Shown here one piece after another: positions 1 through 9,805 of a stretch of DNA of 64,000 nucleotides. The notes beneath the pieces are model-generated. The model made no database searches. It worked only from the letters and a program-made list of their open reading frames with translations, and was not told the DNA's origin. The translations under genes were made by a program, and so were the position numbers. The first letter of the stretch is position 1. Each line of letters begins with the position of its first letter. Where the stretch lies: the NCBI RefSeq assembly GCF_030269685.1, contig NZ_BSTT01000013.1, positions 103,251 to 167,250 of the forward strand, written 5' to 3'. The stretch comes from Actinomycetospora sp. NBRC 106378 (GTDB taxonomy: Bacteria; Actinomycetota; Actinomycetes; Mycobacteriales; Pseudonocardiaceae).

Positions 1-223
1 TGGCGACGTTCGACGGGTCGGTCTCGCAGTCGGTGACCATGAGGTCGCAGTAGACCGTCGGCTCGGCCTGCACGGACGCCGGGCCGGCGGTGAAGGTGAC
101 GTCACCCGGGTCGTCCGGCCCGGAGGTGACCACGAGCACGACCACCACCGCGGCGACCACGACCACGACCACGACGACGGCGATCCACACCCAGCGGGGC
201 ACCGCCCGCAACCGCGCGAGCAT
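1..223 (-). CDS. DUF2771-like membrane-anchored protein, N-terminal part
   Basis: This reading frame starts at ATG 223 on the minus strand and runs off the left edge, so only about 74 residues are visible. It opens with a short basic stretch ([11 protein letters not shown]), then one long Val/Ala-rich membrane segment (about residues 12-33), then an exported region with Cys in YCDLMVTDC. The start overlaps the stop of the upstream MFS gene by one base (TGATG), which implies translational coupling. Small DUF2771 proteins next to an MFS gene and mfd are a familiar actinobacterial arrangement; the family name is from memory of that context and the single-TM layout. Function is unknown. Confidence 0.6.
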   Translation of the reverse strand, partial: MLARLRAVPRWVWIAVVVVVVVVAAVVVVLVVTSGPDDPGDVTFTAGPASVQAEPTVYCDLMVTDCETDPSNVA

Positions 224-1779
224 CAGGCGGGACGGCGGGGGAGCAGCGAGCGGCCGCGCGAGGTCATCACGGTCTGCACGGTACCGATCACCAGCACGGC
301 GCTGATCACCGTGAACCCGATCCACCAGGTCGGGGGCAGGAGCACCCCGAGCGTGCCGCCGAACACCCAGGTGAGCTGCAGGATCGTCTCCGACCGCCCG
401 AACGCCGAGGCGCGCGCCGCCTCGGGCATGTCCCGCTGCACCACCGCGTCCAGGCAGACCTTCAGCAGCGCCGAGGCGGTCGCGCCGACCAGGCCGACCA
501 CGGCCGCCGTCGCGAGCCCGACGACGAGCGCGGCGGTCACGGTCGACGCGAGGGCCGCGCACAACGCCGTGATGAGCAGCAGGTCCGGGCGGTCGAAGCG
601 GCGTCGGGCCCCGAGGGCGTTGCCCAGGAACCCACCGGCTCCCGCCGCCGCCCCGACGACGCCGAGCAGCAGCAGCTGACGGCCGGGCGTGCCCTCGGTC
701 TGGGCCTTGACGACGAACGCGGCGAAGAGGGTCAGGAATCCGGTGAGGGCCCGGATCGTGCCGTTGGCCCACAGCGCCGTGACGACGTGCCGGCTCATCC
801 GCACCCGCGGCCGGGCCCCCGGGCGGTCTCGACGGCCCGGCTCCGCCGCGGTGCGCGGGCGGGGGATCAGCACCGTCTCCATCTCGCCCTCGGTGACCTC
901 CACCCACCGCGGGATGCGCAGGCAGAGCCAGATCCCGGCGAAGCAGATCCCGGCGGTCAGCCAGGCCGCGCCCGGCGAGCCGGCCAGGTACGAGACCCCC
1001 GCGGCGATCCCTCCGAACACCCCGGAGGCGACGAGGCCGAACACGGTCAGCCGGGAGTTGGTGGTCACGAGCGTGATGCCCGGCGGCAGGACGCGCGGGG
1101 TCACGGCGGCCTTGAGCACCCCGAACGACTTCGACAGCACGAGGATCCCGAGCGCCGCCGGGTAGAGCGCCCAGGTGTCCATGAACAGCGCGAGGACCAC
1201 CGCGAGGACGCCCTGACCCGCCGTCGAGATCGCGAGGGCCCAGCGGCGGCCGCGTTGGACGCGGTCGAGCAGCGGGCCGATCACCGGCGCGACGAGCGCG
1301 AACGGCGCGACCGTGATCAGCAGGTAGAGCGCGACCTTGTCCTTGGACTCGGCGCTCGCCGCGGAGAAGAACAGGGTGTTGGCGAGCGCGACGGCGAGCG
1401 CGGCGTCGGAGGCGTAGTTGGCCATCCACGCGTAGGTCAGCGCGGTCAGCCCCGAGCGGTCGGCACCGTCCGCCGAGGCCGCACGGTGGAAGGCCCGGAC
1501 GCCGGCGCGCGTCAGGTTCCGCGTCCGCCACGCGGCGACGCGGGTGACCGTGATCTTGCGCGGGCCGGGGTCGTCGGCGTCCTGCCCGGTCAGGCGCCGC
1601 GTCGGAGCAGGTTCCGGACGGCGGGTGTCCCGGTCCCGGCGACGCCCGGCCGACCAGCCGGCACGGCCGGGGTCGGGGTCCGGGGCGGGATCGGGGCGGG
1701 CCACGGAGCCATCGTCGCCCACCTCACGGGTCACCGGGGAAGGCCGGAGGCCGTCGGGGTGTTCTCGTAGACTGGCCAA
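223..1779 (-). CDS. Major facilitator superfamily transporter
   Basis: The product is a polytopic membrane protein with about 12 hydrophobic segments from residue ~115 onward, split by a basic cytoplasmic loop near the middle ([19 protein letters not shown]), as in MFS exporters. The loop after the second or third helix ([14 protein letters not shown]) matches the family's conserved D-R-x-G-R-R motif. The first ~100 residues are Pro/Arg/Asp-rich and probably not all translated. The longest frame begins at TTG 1779 behind GGGAGG, and an in-frame GTG at 1734 is an alternative. It is divergent from mfd and coupled to the DUF2771-like gene. The substrate cannot be inferred. Confidence 0.8.
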   Translation of the reverse strand: MASLREHPDGLRPSPVTREVGDDGSVARPDPAPDPDPGRAGWSAGRRRDRDTRRPEPAPTRRLTGQDADDPGPRKITVTRVAAWRTRNLTRAGVRAFHRAASADGADRSGLTALTYAWMANYASDAALAVALANTLFFSAASAESKDKVALYLLITVAPFALVAPVIGPLLDRVQRGRRWALAISTAGQGVLAVVLALFMDTWALYPAALGILVLSKSFGVLKAAVTPRVLPPGITLVTTNSRLTVFGLVASGVFGGIAAGVSYLAGSPGAAWLTAGICFAGIWLCLRIPRWVEVTEGEMETVLIPRPRTAAEPGRRDRPGARPRVRMSRHVVTALWANGTIRALTGFLTLFAAFVVKAQTEGTPGRQLLLLGVVGAAAGAGGFLGNALGARRRFDRPDLLLITALCAALASTVTAALVVGLATAAVVGLVGATASALLKVCLDAVVQRDMPEAARASAFGRSETILQLTWVFGGTLGVLLPPTWWIGFTVISAVLVIGTVQTVMTSRGRSLLPRRPA

Positions 1780-1814
1780 CGATCCTCCCCACCTGCTCAG
1801 GAGTCGGTTCCCGG

Positions 1815-4800
1815 GTGTCTCCCGCTGCTCTGTCCGAACTCACCGCGGTCGTGCTCGCCGATCCCGGCCTGCGCGAGGTCGTCGACGCCGCCGGCCGCGA
1901 CGCCGCCGTCGAGGGGCCCACCGCGCTGCGGCCCCTGCTCGGCGCCGCGCTGGCGTCCGGGGCGCGGCGGACCGTGCTCCTCGTCTGCGCCACCGAGCGC
2001 GAGGCGGACGAGCTGGCCACCGCGGTCGGCGACCTGATCGGGCCGGACGTCGTCGCCTACCTGCCCAGCTGGGAGACGCTGCCGCACGAGCGGCTGTCCC
2101 CGCGGGCGGACACGGTCGGGCGCCGCGTCGACATCCTGCGGCGCCTGGCCCACCCGGGCGAGCGCCCGCTGCGCGTCGTCACCACCGCCACGCGCTCGCT
2201 GATCCAGCCGCTCGTGCCGGGCCTGGGCGACCTCGAGCCCGTGGTGCTCCGTGAGGGCGTCGAGATCGAGCTGGGCGAGCTGTCCGAGCGCCTGGTCGGC
2301 CTCGCGTACGCGCGCGTCGAGATGGTCGAGAAGCGCGGCGAGTTCGCCGTGCGCGGCGGCATCGTCGACCTCTTCCCGCCGACCGCCGAGTCCCCGGTGC
2401 GCATCGAGTTCTGGGGCGACGAGGTCTCCGAGATGCGCTGCTTCTCGGTGGCCGACCAGCGGTCGCTGCCCGATCGCGAGGACGGCTCCGGCCGTCCCAC
2501 CGAGGTCGTCGCCCCGCCGTGCCGCGAGCTGCTGCTCACCCCCGAGGTCCGCGGGCGTGCCGCGGAGCTGCACACCGTGCACGGCAACGACGCCGCGCTC
2601 GGCGAGCTGCTCGGCAAGGTCGCCGCGGGCATCCCCACCGAGGGCATGGAGTCCCTCATCCCGGCGCTGCTGCCCGGCGAGCTGCGGCTGCTGCCCGAGT
2701 TCCTTCCCGACGACTCCTCGGTCGTCATCTGCCACCCGGAGCGGGTGGCGCGCCGCGCAGCCGACCTCGTGCGCACCGGTCAGGAGTTCCTCGAGGCCAG
2801 CTGGCTCGTCGCGGCCGACTCCACCGACGGCCGCGCCCCGATCGACCTGGGCGCCTCCGCGTACCGCGACCTCGACGTCGTCCGGGCCAACACCCGCGAG
2901 GCCGGCCACCCGTGGTGGACCCTCTCGAGCCTCGCCACCGATCCCGATCTGGCGGACGACTCGGTCACGAGCGACGGCGTCCGCGTCCTGCGCACCGGGA
3001 TCGCCGGCGTCGACTCCTACCGCGGCGACTGGGAGGAGGCCGCGGTCGACCTGCGGGCCCACGCGGCCGCCGGGGGCGCCGCGCTCGTCGTCCTGCCCGC
3101 CGCGGGCACGGCCGAGCGCGCGGTCGAGCAGCTGCGCGAGTTCGTCGGCGAGGACGTGCCCGTCGTCGGCGGGGAGGCGGTCCCGCGGCCCGGCAGCATC
3201 GTCGTCACCCGCGGCCGTCTGGCCGACGGGTTCGTCGCTGAGGCGAGCCGCCTCGTCGTCGTGACCGAGGCCGACCTGACCGGTGCCCGCAGCACGGGCG
3301 GGGACGCGCCGACCAAGCGCGCCGCGGTCAAGCGCCGCAACGCGGTCGACCCGCTGACCCTGCAGCCGGGCGACTTCGTGGTCCACGCCCAGCACGGCAT
3401 CGGCAAGTTCGTCGAGATGACCCAGCGGACCACCGGCACGGGCAAGGCCGCGACCACCCGCGAGTACCTGGTGCTGGAGTACTCCAGCTCGAAGCGCGGG
3501 CAGGCATCCGACCGGCTGTTCGTACCCACCGACCAGCTCGACCAGATCAGCCGGTACGTGGGCGGCGAGCTGCCGACGCTGAACAAGCTGGGCGGCTCGG
3601 ACTGGTCGAAGACGAAGTCGAAGGCCCGCAAGGCCGTCCGGGACATCGCCGCCTCGCTCGTCCAGCTCTACGCCGCCCGGCAGGCCGCGCCCGGCCACGC
3701 CTTCGCCCCGGACACCCCGTGGCAGCGCGAGATGGAGGACGCGTTCCCGTACACCGAGACGCCCGACCAGGCGAGCGCGATCGACGAGGTCAAGTCCGAC
3801 ATGGAGAAGGCGGTCCCGATGGACCGCGTCATCTCCGGCGACGTCGGCTACGGCAAGACCGAGATCGCGGTGCGCGCGGCGTTCAAGGCGGTGCAGGACG
3901 GCAAGCAGGTCGCGGTCCTCGTCCCGACGACGCTGCTGGCCCAGCAGCACCTGCAGACGTTCACCGACCGGATGCGCAACTTCCCGGTGACGGTCCGCGG
4001 TCTCTCCCGGTTCACGCCGAACAAGGAGGCCGACCAGACCATCAAGGGGCTGGCGGACGGTGCGGTCGACGTCGTCGTCGGCACCCACCGCCTGCTGCAG
4101 ACCGGGATCACGTGGAAGGACCTCGGGCTCGTCGTCATCGACGAGGAGCAGCGCTTCGGCGTCGAGCACAAGGAGCACATCACGGGGCTGCGCGCCCACG
4201 TCGACATGCTCTCGATGTCGGCCACGCCGATCCCGCGCACGCTGGAGATGAGCCTCGCCGGCATCCGCGAGATGTCGACGATCCTCACCCCGCCCGAGGA
4301 GCGGCACCCGACACTGACCTACGTCGGCGCCTACGACGACAAGCAGGTCGCGGCCGCGATCCGGCGCGAGCTGCTGCGCGACGGGCAGGTCTTCTACATC
4401 CACAACCGGGTGTCCTCGATCGACGACAGCGCCGCGAAGCTGCGCCGGCTCGTCCCCGAGGCGCGCATCGCCACCGCGCACGGCCAGATGGCCGAGGAGC
4501 GGCTCGAGCGCACGGTCAACGAGTTCTGGGAGCGCGAGCACGACGTGCTCGTCTGCACCACGATCGTCGAGAACGGCCTCGACATCTCCAACGCGAACAC
4601 GCTGATCGTGGAGCGCTCGGACACCCTCGGGCTCTCCCAGCTCCACCAGCTGCGGGGCCGCGTCGGCCGTGGGCGCGAACGGGGCTACGCCTACTTCCTC
4701 TACCCGAACGACAAACCGCTGACCGAGACGTCGCACGAGCGCCTCGCGACGATCGCGCAGCACTCGGAGCTGGGTGCGGGCACGGCGGTCGCGATGAAGG

Positions 4801-5477
4801 ACCTCGAGATCCGCGGCGCCGGCAACATCCTGGGCGCCGAGCAGTCCGGCCACATCGCGGGCGTCGGGTTCGACCTCTACGTGCGGCTGGTCGGCGAGGC
4901 GGTCGAGGCGTTCAAGAAGCACACCGACGCCGCGGGCGACGACGACGAGCCGCTGGCCGAGGTCCGCGTCGACCTGCCGATCGACGCGCACGTGCCGCAC
5001 GACTACGTCGACACCGAGCGGCTGCGCCTCGACGTCTACCGCAAGATCGCCGAGGCGGGCGACGCCGCGGCGCTCGACGCGGTGAAGGAGGAGCTGGTCG
5101 ACCGGTACGGCGAGCCGCCGGTGCCGGTGACCAACCTGCTCGCGGTCGCCGCGTTCCGGCAGGCGTGCCGCCGCTACGGCATCACCGAGGTGTCGGGGCA
5201 GGGCAACCAGATCCGGTTCGCCCCGGTCGACCTGCCCGAGTCCGCCCAGATGCGGCTCAAGCGGCTCCACCCGCGCGCCCAGCTCAAGGCGGCCTCGCAG
5301 ACGCTGTCGCTGCCGAAGCCGACCGAGGGCTCGTCGGGCGCGGGCGGACAGAAGGGCCCGGTGAAGATGGGCGCCCCGCCGCTGCGCGACCTCGAGCTCC
5401 TCGCCTGGTGCGAGCAGCTGTTCGTCGCGCTCTACGGCGAGCGACCCGCCGCCGCGAAGGTCCCCGCCGGCGTGTAG
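1815..5477 (+). CDS. mfd: Transcription-repair coupling factor Mfd
   Basis: Mfd is a DNA translocase that removes stalled RNA polymerase at lesions and recruits UvrA. The 1220-residue length is normal for the family. The N-terminal UvrB-like part is followed by the RNA-polymerase-interacting region (about residues 515-580, [17 protein letters not shown]). The helicase core has Walker [10 protein letters not shown] (about 675-683), Walker B DEEQ (about 776-779) and motif VI in [11 protein letters not shown], and the TRCF C-terminal domain follows. The start is GTG 1815, with AGGAG at 1799-1803 and a possible -10 (TAGACT) at 1768-1773. A convergent palindromic repeat lies just downstream. Confidence 0.98.
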   Translation: MSPAALSELTAVVLADPGLREVVDAAGRDAAVEGPTALRPLLGAALASGARRTVLLVCATEREADELATAVGDLIGPDVVAYLPSWETLPHERLSPRADTVGRRVDILRRLAHPGERPLRVVTTATRSLIQPLVPGLGDLEPVVLREGVEIELGELSERLVGLAYARVEMVEKRGEFAVRGGIVDLFPPTAESPVRIEFWGDEVSEMRCFSVADQRSLPDREDGSGRPTEVVAPPCRELLLTPEVRGRAAELHTVHGNDAALGELLGKVAAGIPTEGMESLIPALLPGELRLLPEFLPDDSSVVICHPERVARRAADLVRTGQEFLEASWLVAADSTDGRAPIDLGASAYRDLDVVRANTREAGHPWWTLSSLATDPDLADDSVTSDGVRVLRTGIAGVDSYRGDWEEAAVDLRAHAAAGGAALVVLPAAGTAERAVEQLREFVGEDVPVVGGEAVPRPGSIVVTRGRLADGFVAEASRLVVVTEADLTGARSTGGDAPTKRAAVKRRNAVDPLTLQPGDFVVHAQHGIGKFVEMTQRTTGTGKAATTREYLVLEYSSSKRGQASDRLFVPTDQLDQISRYVGGELPTLNKLGGSDWSKTKSKARKAVRDIAASLVQLYAARQAAPGHAFAPDTPWQREMEDAFPYTETPDQASAIDEVKSDMEKAVPMDRVISGDVGYGKTEIAVRAAFKAVQDGKQVAVLVPTTLLAQQHLQTFTDRMRNFPVTVRGLSRFTPNKEADQTIKGLADGAVDVVVGTHRLLQTGITWKDLGLVVIDEEQRFGVEHKEHITGLRAHVDMLSMSATPIPRTLEMSLAGIREMSTILTPPEERHPTLTYVGAYDDKQVAAAIRRELLRDGQVFYIHNRVSSIDDSAAKLRRLVPEARIATAHGQMAEERLERTVNEFWEREHDVLVCTTIVENGLDISNANTLIVERSDTLGLSQLHQLRGRVGRGRERGYAYFLYPNDKPLTETSHERLATIAQHSELGAGTAVAMKDLEIRGAGNILGAEQSGHIAGVGFDLYVRLVGEAVEAFKKHTDAAGDDDEPLAEVRVDLPIDAHVPHDYVDTERLRLDVYRKIAEAGDAAALDAVKEELVDRYGEPPVPVTNLLAVAAFRQACRRYGITEVSGQGNQIRFAPVDLPESAQMRLKRLHPRAQLKAASQTLSLPKPTEGSSGAGGQKGPVKMGAPPLRDLELLAWCEQLFVALYGERPAAAKVPAGV

Positions 5478-5490
5478 GCCCGCCGGGCTC

Positions 5491-5554
5491 GTCGCGAGGG
5501 TGACGTCAGACAGGGTCCGGAGCGTCGGGGCCTGCCTGGTGTATGTCTCGCGGG
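5491..5554. repeat. Intergenic imperfect palindrome, family B copy 1
   Basis: The left arm (5491-5514: cgcgagggtgac, ending cagg) and the right arm (5531-5554: cctgcctggtgt, ending ctcgcggg) are imperfect inverted repeats around a variable 16-nt centre. Two further copies lie at 40420-40480 and 52318-52381. All three sit between the 3' ends of convergent genes; here these are mfd and the small membrane protein. A role as bidirectional terminator is inferred from position. Confidence 0.7.
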
Positions 5555-5573
5555 CGCGGGAGCGGCGGCCGGG

Positions 5574-5801
5574 TCAGGGCCCGCCCAGGAGGAGCAGGAA
5601 CGCCGTCCCGGTGGTCTGCCCGTTGCCGCCGCCCGCGGTGCACGAGGCGCCGATGAACAGGATCACGGCGAGGATCACCAGCAGGGCGAGGAAGCCGCCG
5701 AGGATCGCCCCGACCGGCAGCCGTGTGCGGCCACCCGCCGGCTTCTCGTCGGTGGTCGGGCGCTTCTCGAACGGCGTGTCGGGACGGTCGTTGTCACTCA
5801 C
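5574..5801 (-). CDS. Small single-pass membrane protein, function unknown
   Basis: The 75-residue product has a charged, Pro-rich cytosolic N-terminus (about 1-28) and one strongly hydrophobic segment (about 29-52, GAILGGFLALLVILAVILF). A short outer tail (ASCTAGGGNGQTTG) with one Cys ends in another hydrophobic stretch. It is convergent with mfd and divergent from the asparaginase gene. I do not recognise the family. The clean membrane topology and the ATG start suggest a real gene rather than a shadow frame. Confidence 0.55.
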   Translation of the reverse strand: MSDNDRPDTPFEKRPTTDEKPAGGRTRLPVGAILGGFLALLVILAVILFIGASCTAGGGNGQTTGTAFLLLLGGP

Positions 5802-5859
5802 GGGCCGGGCTTCCCGTCTCCGGCCCGGTCGATACCCGCCCCCGGGAGTGATGTCCGCC

Positions 5860-5865
5860 TAGGGT
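5860..5865 (+). promoter_or_regulatory. Candidate -10 box, leaderless start of the asparaginase gene
   Basis: TAGGGT ends 8 nt before GTG 5874 and there is no Shine-Dalgarno match in the gap, which predicts transcription starting at or next to the start codon. Confidence 0.5.
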
Positions 5866-5873
5866 GACGCGCC

Positions 5874-6830
5874 GTGACCCGACTCGCGCTCCTGGCCACC
5901 GGCGGCACCATCGCGACCCGCGCCACGGCCGACGGTCGGGCGGTGTCGGCCACGGCCGCGGACCTGCTCGGCGCGGCCCGCACCGACCTCGACGTCACGC
6001 CGGTCGACGCGGCCGGACGGCTCTCCTTCGCGGCGACGCTCGACGACCTCGCCGCCCTCGCCCGCACGGTGCGCGCGACGTGCGCGGACCACGACGGCGT
6101 CGTGCTCACCCACGGCACCGACACCCTCGAGGAGACCGCGGTGCTGCTCGCCCTCACCCACGACGGGCGGACACCGGTCTCGATCACCGGCGCCCAGCGG
6201 CCCTTCGACGACCCGGCCCCCGACGGCCCCGGCAACCTCGCCGCGGCCTTGCGCTGGGCCGCGCACGGTCGGCCCGGGGTCACCGTCACCTTCGCCGGTC
6301 AGGTGTTCCCGGCGGTCGGCGTCCGCAAGGTCGACGCCGAGGCGCTCACCGCCTTCGCCGCGCCCGGCCGGGGCCCGCTCGCGAACGTCGACGCCCACCA
6401 CGTCCGCGAGCACGCCGTCGCCCCGCCGGCGGCGCTGGCCGACCCGCCCCCGACCCTTCCGCGCGTCGACGTCGTCGCGCAGTACGTCGGTGCCGACGAC
6501 CACGCGATCACCGCGGCCGCCGACGCCGGGGCGCGGGGCGTCGTCATCGCCGCGTTCGGGGCGGGCAACGCGACCCCACCCGTCGTCGGGAAGGCGAAGG
6601 AGCTGCTGGAGCGGGGGATCCCGGTGGCGGTGGCAAGCCGCACCGGGTCGGGGCCCGTCGCCGGGCTGTACGCGGGTGGGGGAGCCGAGCTGGCCCGGGC
6701 CGGCGCGCTGTTCGCCGGGGACCTGTCGCCGTGGCAGACGCGGCTGCTGCTCGCCGTCGCGCTCACCGCGCACCCGGACGACCCGATCGGGGCGGCCCGG
6801 GAGTGGCTGGCGCGCGTCGGGGTCGCGTGA
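5874..6830 (+). CDS. L-asparaginase
   Basis: The enzyme hydrolyses asparagine to aspartate and ammonia. Both catalytic blocks of the family are present: TGGTIA (residues 9-14, nucleophile Thr12) and HGTDTLEET (80-88, with Thr82-Asp83). The partner Lys is in RKVDAEA (Lys152). The length of 318 residues is normal. No signal peptide is seen, so it is probably cytoplasmic (type I-like). The start is GTG 5874 with a -10-like hexamer 8 nt upstream. The SurA-like lipoprotein gene starts about 19 bp after the stop. Confidence 0.93.
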   Translation: MTRLALLATGGTIATRATADGRAVSATAADLLGAARTDLDVTPVDAAGRLSFAATLDDLAALARTVRATCADHDGVVLTHGTDTLEETAVLLALTHDGRTPVSITGAQRPFDDPAPDGPGNLAAALRWAAHGRPGVTVTFAGQVFPAVGVRKVDAEALTAFAAPGRGPLANVDAHHVREHAVAPPAALADPPPTLPRVDVVAQYVGADDHAITAAADAGARGVVIAAFGAGNATPPVVGKAKELLERGIPVAVASRTGSGPVAGLYAGGGAELARAGALFAGDLSPWQTRLLLAVALTAHPDDPIGAAREWLARVGVA

Positions 6831-6849
6831 CCATGAGAAGGTGTCGCCC

Positions 6850-7857
6850 GTGCTGCGCCGGATCGTCCTCGCACTGGTCGCGCTGACCGCCCTGACCGCG
6901 TGCTCCACCGCCAACGGACCCCAGGTGGGTGCCGGGACGGCGGCCGTCGTCGGGAACATGACCATCTCCTCGGACCTGGTCGACCAGCGGCTCCGGACCG
7001 CGGCCCCGACGCTGGCACAGGCGTTGGACCAGCAGGCGCAGCAGGAGGGCCGGCAGAGCTCCGGGCTCGACGCGACCACGCTCGCCGACCAGAGCCGCGA
7101 GCTGCTGACCACCGCGATCCTCCACGACGTCATCACCGAGGCGAGTCGGCGCGAGGGCGTCGTCGTGGACCCCGCGGAGGTGGAGCAGCGCGTCGCGGCG
7201 GCCGGGGGAGAGCAGGCCGCGGCGGCCGCGGGCTACGACCTCGACACCCTGCGCCAGCTCATCGGTGATCAGCTCGCGGTCGCCGAGATCGGCCGCCGGC
7301 AGTTCGACCGGCTGCAGGTGACCGTCGACGTCGGCACCTTCGCCGACAAGACCACCGCCGAGCGCGCCGCGGCCCAGCTCGCCGCCGACCCCGGTCCCGG
7401 CCCGCTCGCCACGCTCCCCGCCGAGGCCCGCATCCTCGACACGACGCTGCGGCCGGGCACCACCCAGGGCGGCCAGGTCCGCACCGCGTCGTCGCTGCTC
7501 TTCGGCCTGCCCGGTCGCACCGTGAGCATCTCCGCCCCGCAGCAGGACTCCACCCCGGGCGCGCCGAAGCCGGACCCGACCACCCAGCCCTGGACCGTCG
7601 TCCGCGTCCGCGACCGCTCCCTGAACGCCCCGGCGCCGACCGGCTCGACCGTGCCGGCGGCCCTCGTCGACACCCGCACGATGATCCAGTTCGGGCTGCG
7701 CGCGATCCAACCGGTCGCCGCGGAGATCGGGGTGCAGGTCAACCCGCGCTACGGGACGTGGGACCCGACGCAGGTGCGCGTCGTCGCCCCGCCGTCGGCC
7801 GCCGGTGCCATCGTCCCGCTCGCCCCGACCGTGACGTTCGCCCCCACCGCCCCGTGA
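6850..7857 (+). CDS. SurA N-terminal-like lipoprotein
   Basis: The product begins with a lipoprotein signal (VLRRIVLALVALTALTAC), with the lipobox Cys at residue 18. A helical region (NMTISSDLVDQRLRTAAPTL and the following ~100 residues) resembles the SurA_N chaperone domain, and a Pro/Thr-rich tail follows. Two in-frame GTG codons are available, 6841 and 6850. 6850 is chosen because AGAAGG at 6836-6841 sits 8 nt before it. The stop overlaps the mazG start by 4 bp (GTGA). Such lipoproteins commonly precede mazG in actinobacteria, where they are thought to assist folding of exported proteins. The parvulin domain itself is not recognisable. Confidence 0.75.
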   Translation: MLRRIVLALVALTALTACSTANGPQVGAGTAAVVGNMTISSDLVDQRLRTAAPTLAQALDQQAQQEGRQSSGLDATTLADQSRELLTTAILHDVITEASRREGVVVDPAEVEQRVAAAGGEQAAAAAGYDLDTLRQLIGDQLAVAEIGRRQFDRLQVTVDVGTFADKTTAERAAAQLAADPGPGPLATLPAEARILDTTLRPGTTQGGQVRTASSLLFGLPGRTVSISAPQQDSTPGAPKPDPTTQPWTVVRVRDRSLNAPAPTGSTVPAALVDTRTMIQFGLRAIQPVAAEIGVQVNPRYGTWDPTQVRVVAPPSAAGAIVPLAPTVTFAPTAP

Positions 7858-8774
7858 CGCTCCCCGCCGACCACGAGCCGATCACCGTCCCCGTCGACCC
7901 CCGGCTCGGCGCGGTCCTGCCGGCGGGCGCGGTCCGGCTCGTCGCCGCCGCCCCCGCGGTGCTGCTCGACCCGTCCCTGCCGGAGCCGGTCGCGGCACGC
8001 TTCGCCGCGGACCTCGGTGCCGTCCCCGTTCCCGACGCCGGGTCGGCGCCGGCGGGCGCGGTCGTCCTCGTCCCCGTGGCGGACCCGCAGGCGCCGGCCG
8101 GCGCCGAGCTGCTCACCGCGGTCGCCGTCATGGACCGGCTCCGCTCACCCGGCGGCTGCCCGTGGGACGCCGAGCAGACCCACGAGAGCCTCCTGCGCTA
8201 CCTCGTGGAGGAGACCTACGAGCTCTACGACGCGCTCGCCGCGGGCGACGTGGCCGCCAGCCGGGAGGAGCTCGGTGACGTGCTGCTCCAGGTGCTCTTC
8301 CACGCCCGGGTGGCGGCGGAGGCCGAGGGATACGACGTCGACGACGTGGCGGCCGAGCTGGTGGCCAAGCTCGTCGGCCGGCATCCGCACGTGTTCGCGG
8401 ACGGCGAGTCGGTGGCCACCGCGAGCGACCAGGACCGCCGCTGGGAGGAGCTCAAGGCCACCGAGAAGCAGCGGGAGTCGATCCTCGACGGGGTGGCCCA
8501 GGCCCAGCCCGCCGCCGCCCTGCTCGCGAAGTACGTCAGCCGGGCGAAGCGGGCCGGTGTCCCGCCTGACCTGCTCGCCGCGGCCGTGCCCGAGGGTGTG
8601 CCCGCCGCGGTGGCGACCGCCTACCTGGCGGGAGGTGACCCCGAGGGCGAGCTGCGGGCTGCGGCGACCGCACTGGGGGTCCACCTGCGCGCCACTGAGG
8701 CCAGGCTGCGCGAAGCGGGCCTCCCGAGCGGGGCTGCGGTGGACGGATCGACCTGGCGCCAGCACTGGCAGTGA
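7854..8774 (+). CDS. mazG: Nucleoside triphosphate pyrophosphohydrolase MazG
   Basis: MazG hydrolyses non-canonical or excess NTPs to NMP and pyrophosphate. The catalytic half begins at residue ~90 with MDRLRSPGGCPWDAEQTHES. It continues with EETYELYDAL and EELGDVLLQVLFH, the EExxE/ExxD magnesium-binding motifs. The first ~85 residues are a variable actinobacterial extension. The start is GTG 7854, overlapping the preceding stop. The mfd-mazG-lpqU-eno order is conserved in mycobacteria. Here the efe operon intervenes downstream. Confidence 0.93.
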   Translation: MTLPADHEPITVPVDPRLGAVLPAGAVRLVAAAPAVLLDPSLPEPVAARFAADLGAVPVPDAGSAPAGAVVLVPVADPQAPAGAELLTAVAVMDRLRSPGGCPWDAEQTHESLLRYLVEETYELYDALAAGDVAASREELGDVLLQVLFHARVAAEAEGYDVDDVAAELVAKLVGRHPHVFADGESVATASDQDRRWEELKATEKQRESILDGVAQAQPAAALLAKYVSRAKRAGVPPDLLAAAVPEGVPAAVATAYLAGGDPEGELRAAATALGVHLRATEARLREAGLPSGAAVDGSTWRQHWQ

Positions 8775-8847
8775 CTGTTTTGCCCGATTCCTCCCAGGCG
8801 TAGCCCGTCCAGGCGACAGATTGTGTCGCATTGAGTCGCGGGATGGC

Positions 8848-8876
8848 TTGACGACGAGGTGAGGCAAACCTAAGAC
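8848..8876 (+). promoter_or_regulatory. Candidate efeUOB promoter
   Basis: TTGACG (8848-8853) and TAAGAC (8871-8876) are separated by 17 nt, which is consistent with a housekeeping sigma promoter. The spacer and the -10 are covered by the iron-box match at 8855-8873, so a bound repressor would block polymerase. Confidence 0.55.
8855..8873 (+). promoter_or_regulatory. DtxR/IdeR-type iron box upstream of efeU
   Basis: The 19 bp CGAGGTGAGGCAAACCTAA matches the IdeR consensus TTAGGTTAGSCTAACCTAA at 15 of 19 positions, counted by eye. It lies about 60 bp before efeU and overlaps the predicted promoter, so iron-replete repression is the expected logic. Confidence 0.75.
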
Positions 8877-8931
8877 TTCCCGGCGGCGTGGGCGGCTTCT
8901 CCGGCCGCGCGAGAGACCGGGAGGCGTGGCG

Positions 8932-9771
8932 GTGCTGGCGACGTTCGTGATCGGACTCCGTGAGGGTCTGGAGGCCGCACTCATCGTCGGCATCGTCGGC
9001 GGCTTCCTGCGCCGCCGGGGTGACCGCGCCGCCCTGCGCCCGATGTGGGCGGGTGTCGCGCTCGCGGTGCTGATCTGCATCGCGGTCGCCGTGGTGCTCG
9101 AGGCGGTGTCGGCGGACCTGCCGCAGCAGGAGCAGGAGGGTCTCGAGACGGTCATCGGGCTCGTCGCCGTCGCGATGATCACCTACATGATCGTGTGGAT
9201 GCGCAAGCACGCGCGGTCGATGCGCGGCGAGCTCGAGGCCGCGGCGGAGTCCGCACTCGCGAAGGGCTCGACGTGGGCCCTCGTCGGGATGGCCTTCCTC
9301 GCGGTGCTGCGCGAGGGCTTCGAGACCACGGTCTTCCTGCTCGCCGCGTTCGGGTCCTCCACCAGCCCGGTCGCCGCCGGTGGGGGTGCCCTGCTCGGCA
9401 TCCTCATCGCGATCGGGCTCGGGTACGGCATCTACCGCGGCGCGGTGCACATCGACCTCGCCCGGTTCTTCACCGTCACCGCCGTGTTCCTGGTGCTGGT
9501 CGCCGCCGGTCTGCTCGTCAGCGCCGTGCACACCGCCCACGAGGCCACGTGGGTGAACGTCTGGCAGGAGCCGGTCGCCGACCTCTCGGCGATCGTGCAG
9601 CCGGGCACCCCGATCGCCTCGCTGCTGACCGGCGTCCTCGGTATCCAGCCGGAACCCACCCTGATCGAGACCGTGGTCTGGGTGCTCTACCTCGTGCCGA
9701 TGCTGATCTTCGTGCTGTGGCCGACGCGCCGCCCGGCGGGCTCCCGGACCGCCGCCCCGGCCGCCGCCTGA
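8932..9771 (+). CDS. efeU: EfeU, FTR1-type iron permease
   Basis: This is the permease of the EfeUOB system. It is polytopic with about seven membrane segments and carries both REGxE iron-binding motifs: REGLE near the N-terminus (residues 10-14) and REGFE in the fourth helix. Two in-frame GTG codons exist. 8932 is preferred because GGGAGG (8919-8924) is 7 nt upstream and the product then begins VLATFVIGLREGLE, like family members; 8926 is the alternative. efeO and efeB follow on the same strand. Confidence 0.93.
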   Translation: MLATFVIGLREGLEAALIVGIVGGFLRRRGDRAALRPMWAGVALAVLICIAVAVVLEAVSADLPQQEQEGLETVIGLVAVAMITYMIVWMRKHARSMRGELEAAAESALAKGSTWALVGMAFLAVLREGFETTVFLLAAFGSSTSPVAAGGGALLGILIAIGLGYGIYRGAVHIDLARFFTVTAVFLVLVAAGLLVSAVHTAHEATWVNVWQEPVADLSAIVQPGTPIASLLTGVLGIQPEPTLIETVVWVLYLVPMLIFVLWPTRRPAGSRTAAPAAA

Positions 9772-9805
9772 GTCCTCCCTCCCGTCGTCGAGAAAGGCCC
9801 GTCCC

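Noticed and set aside
1797..5270. A 1157-residue open frame antisense to mfd
   Set aside because: It is rich in Arg, Asp, Val and Leu with no recognisable motif, and mirrors the codon structure of mfd. Long antisense frames are normal at this GC content.
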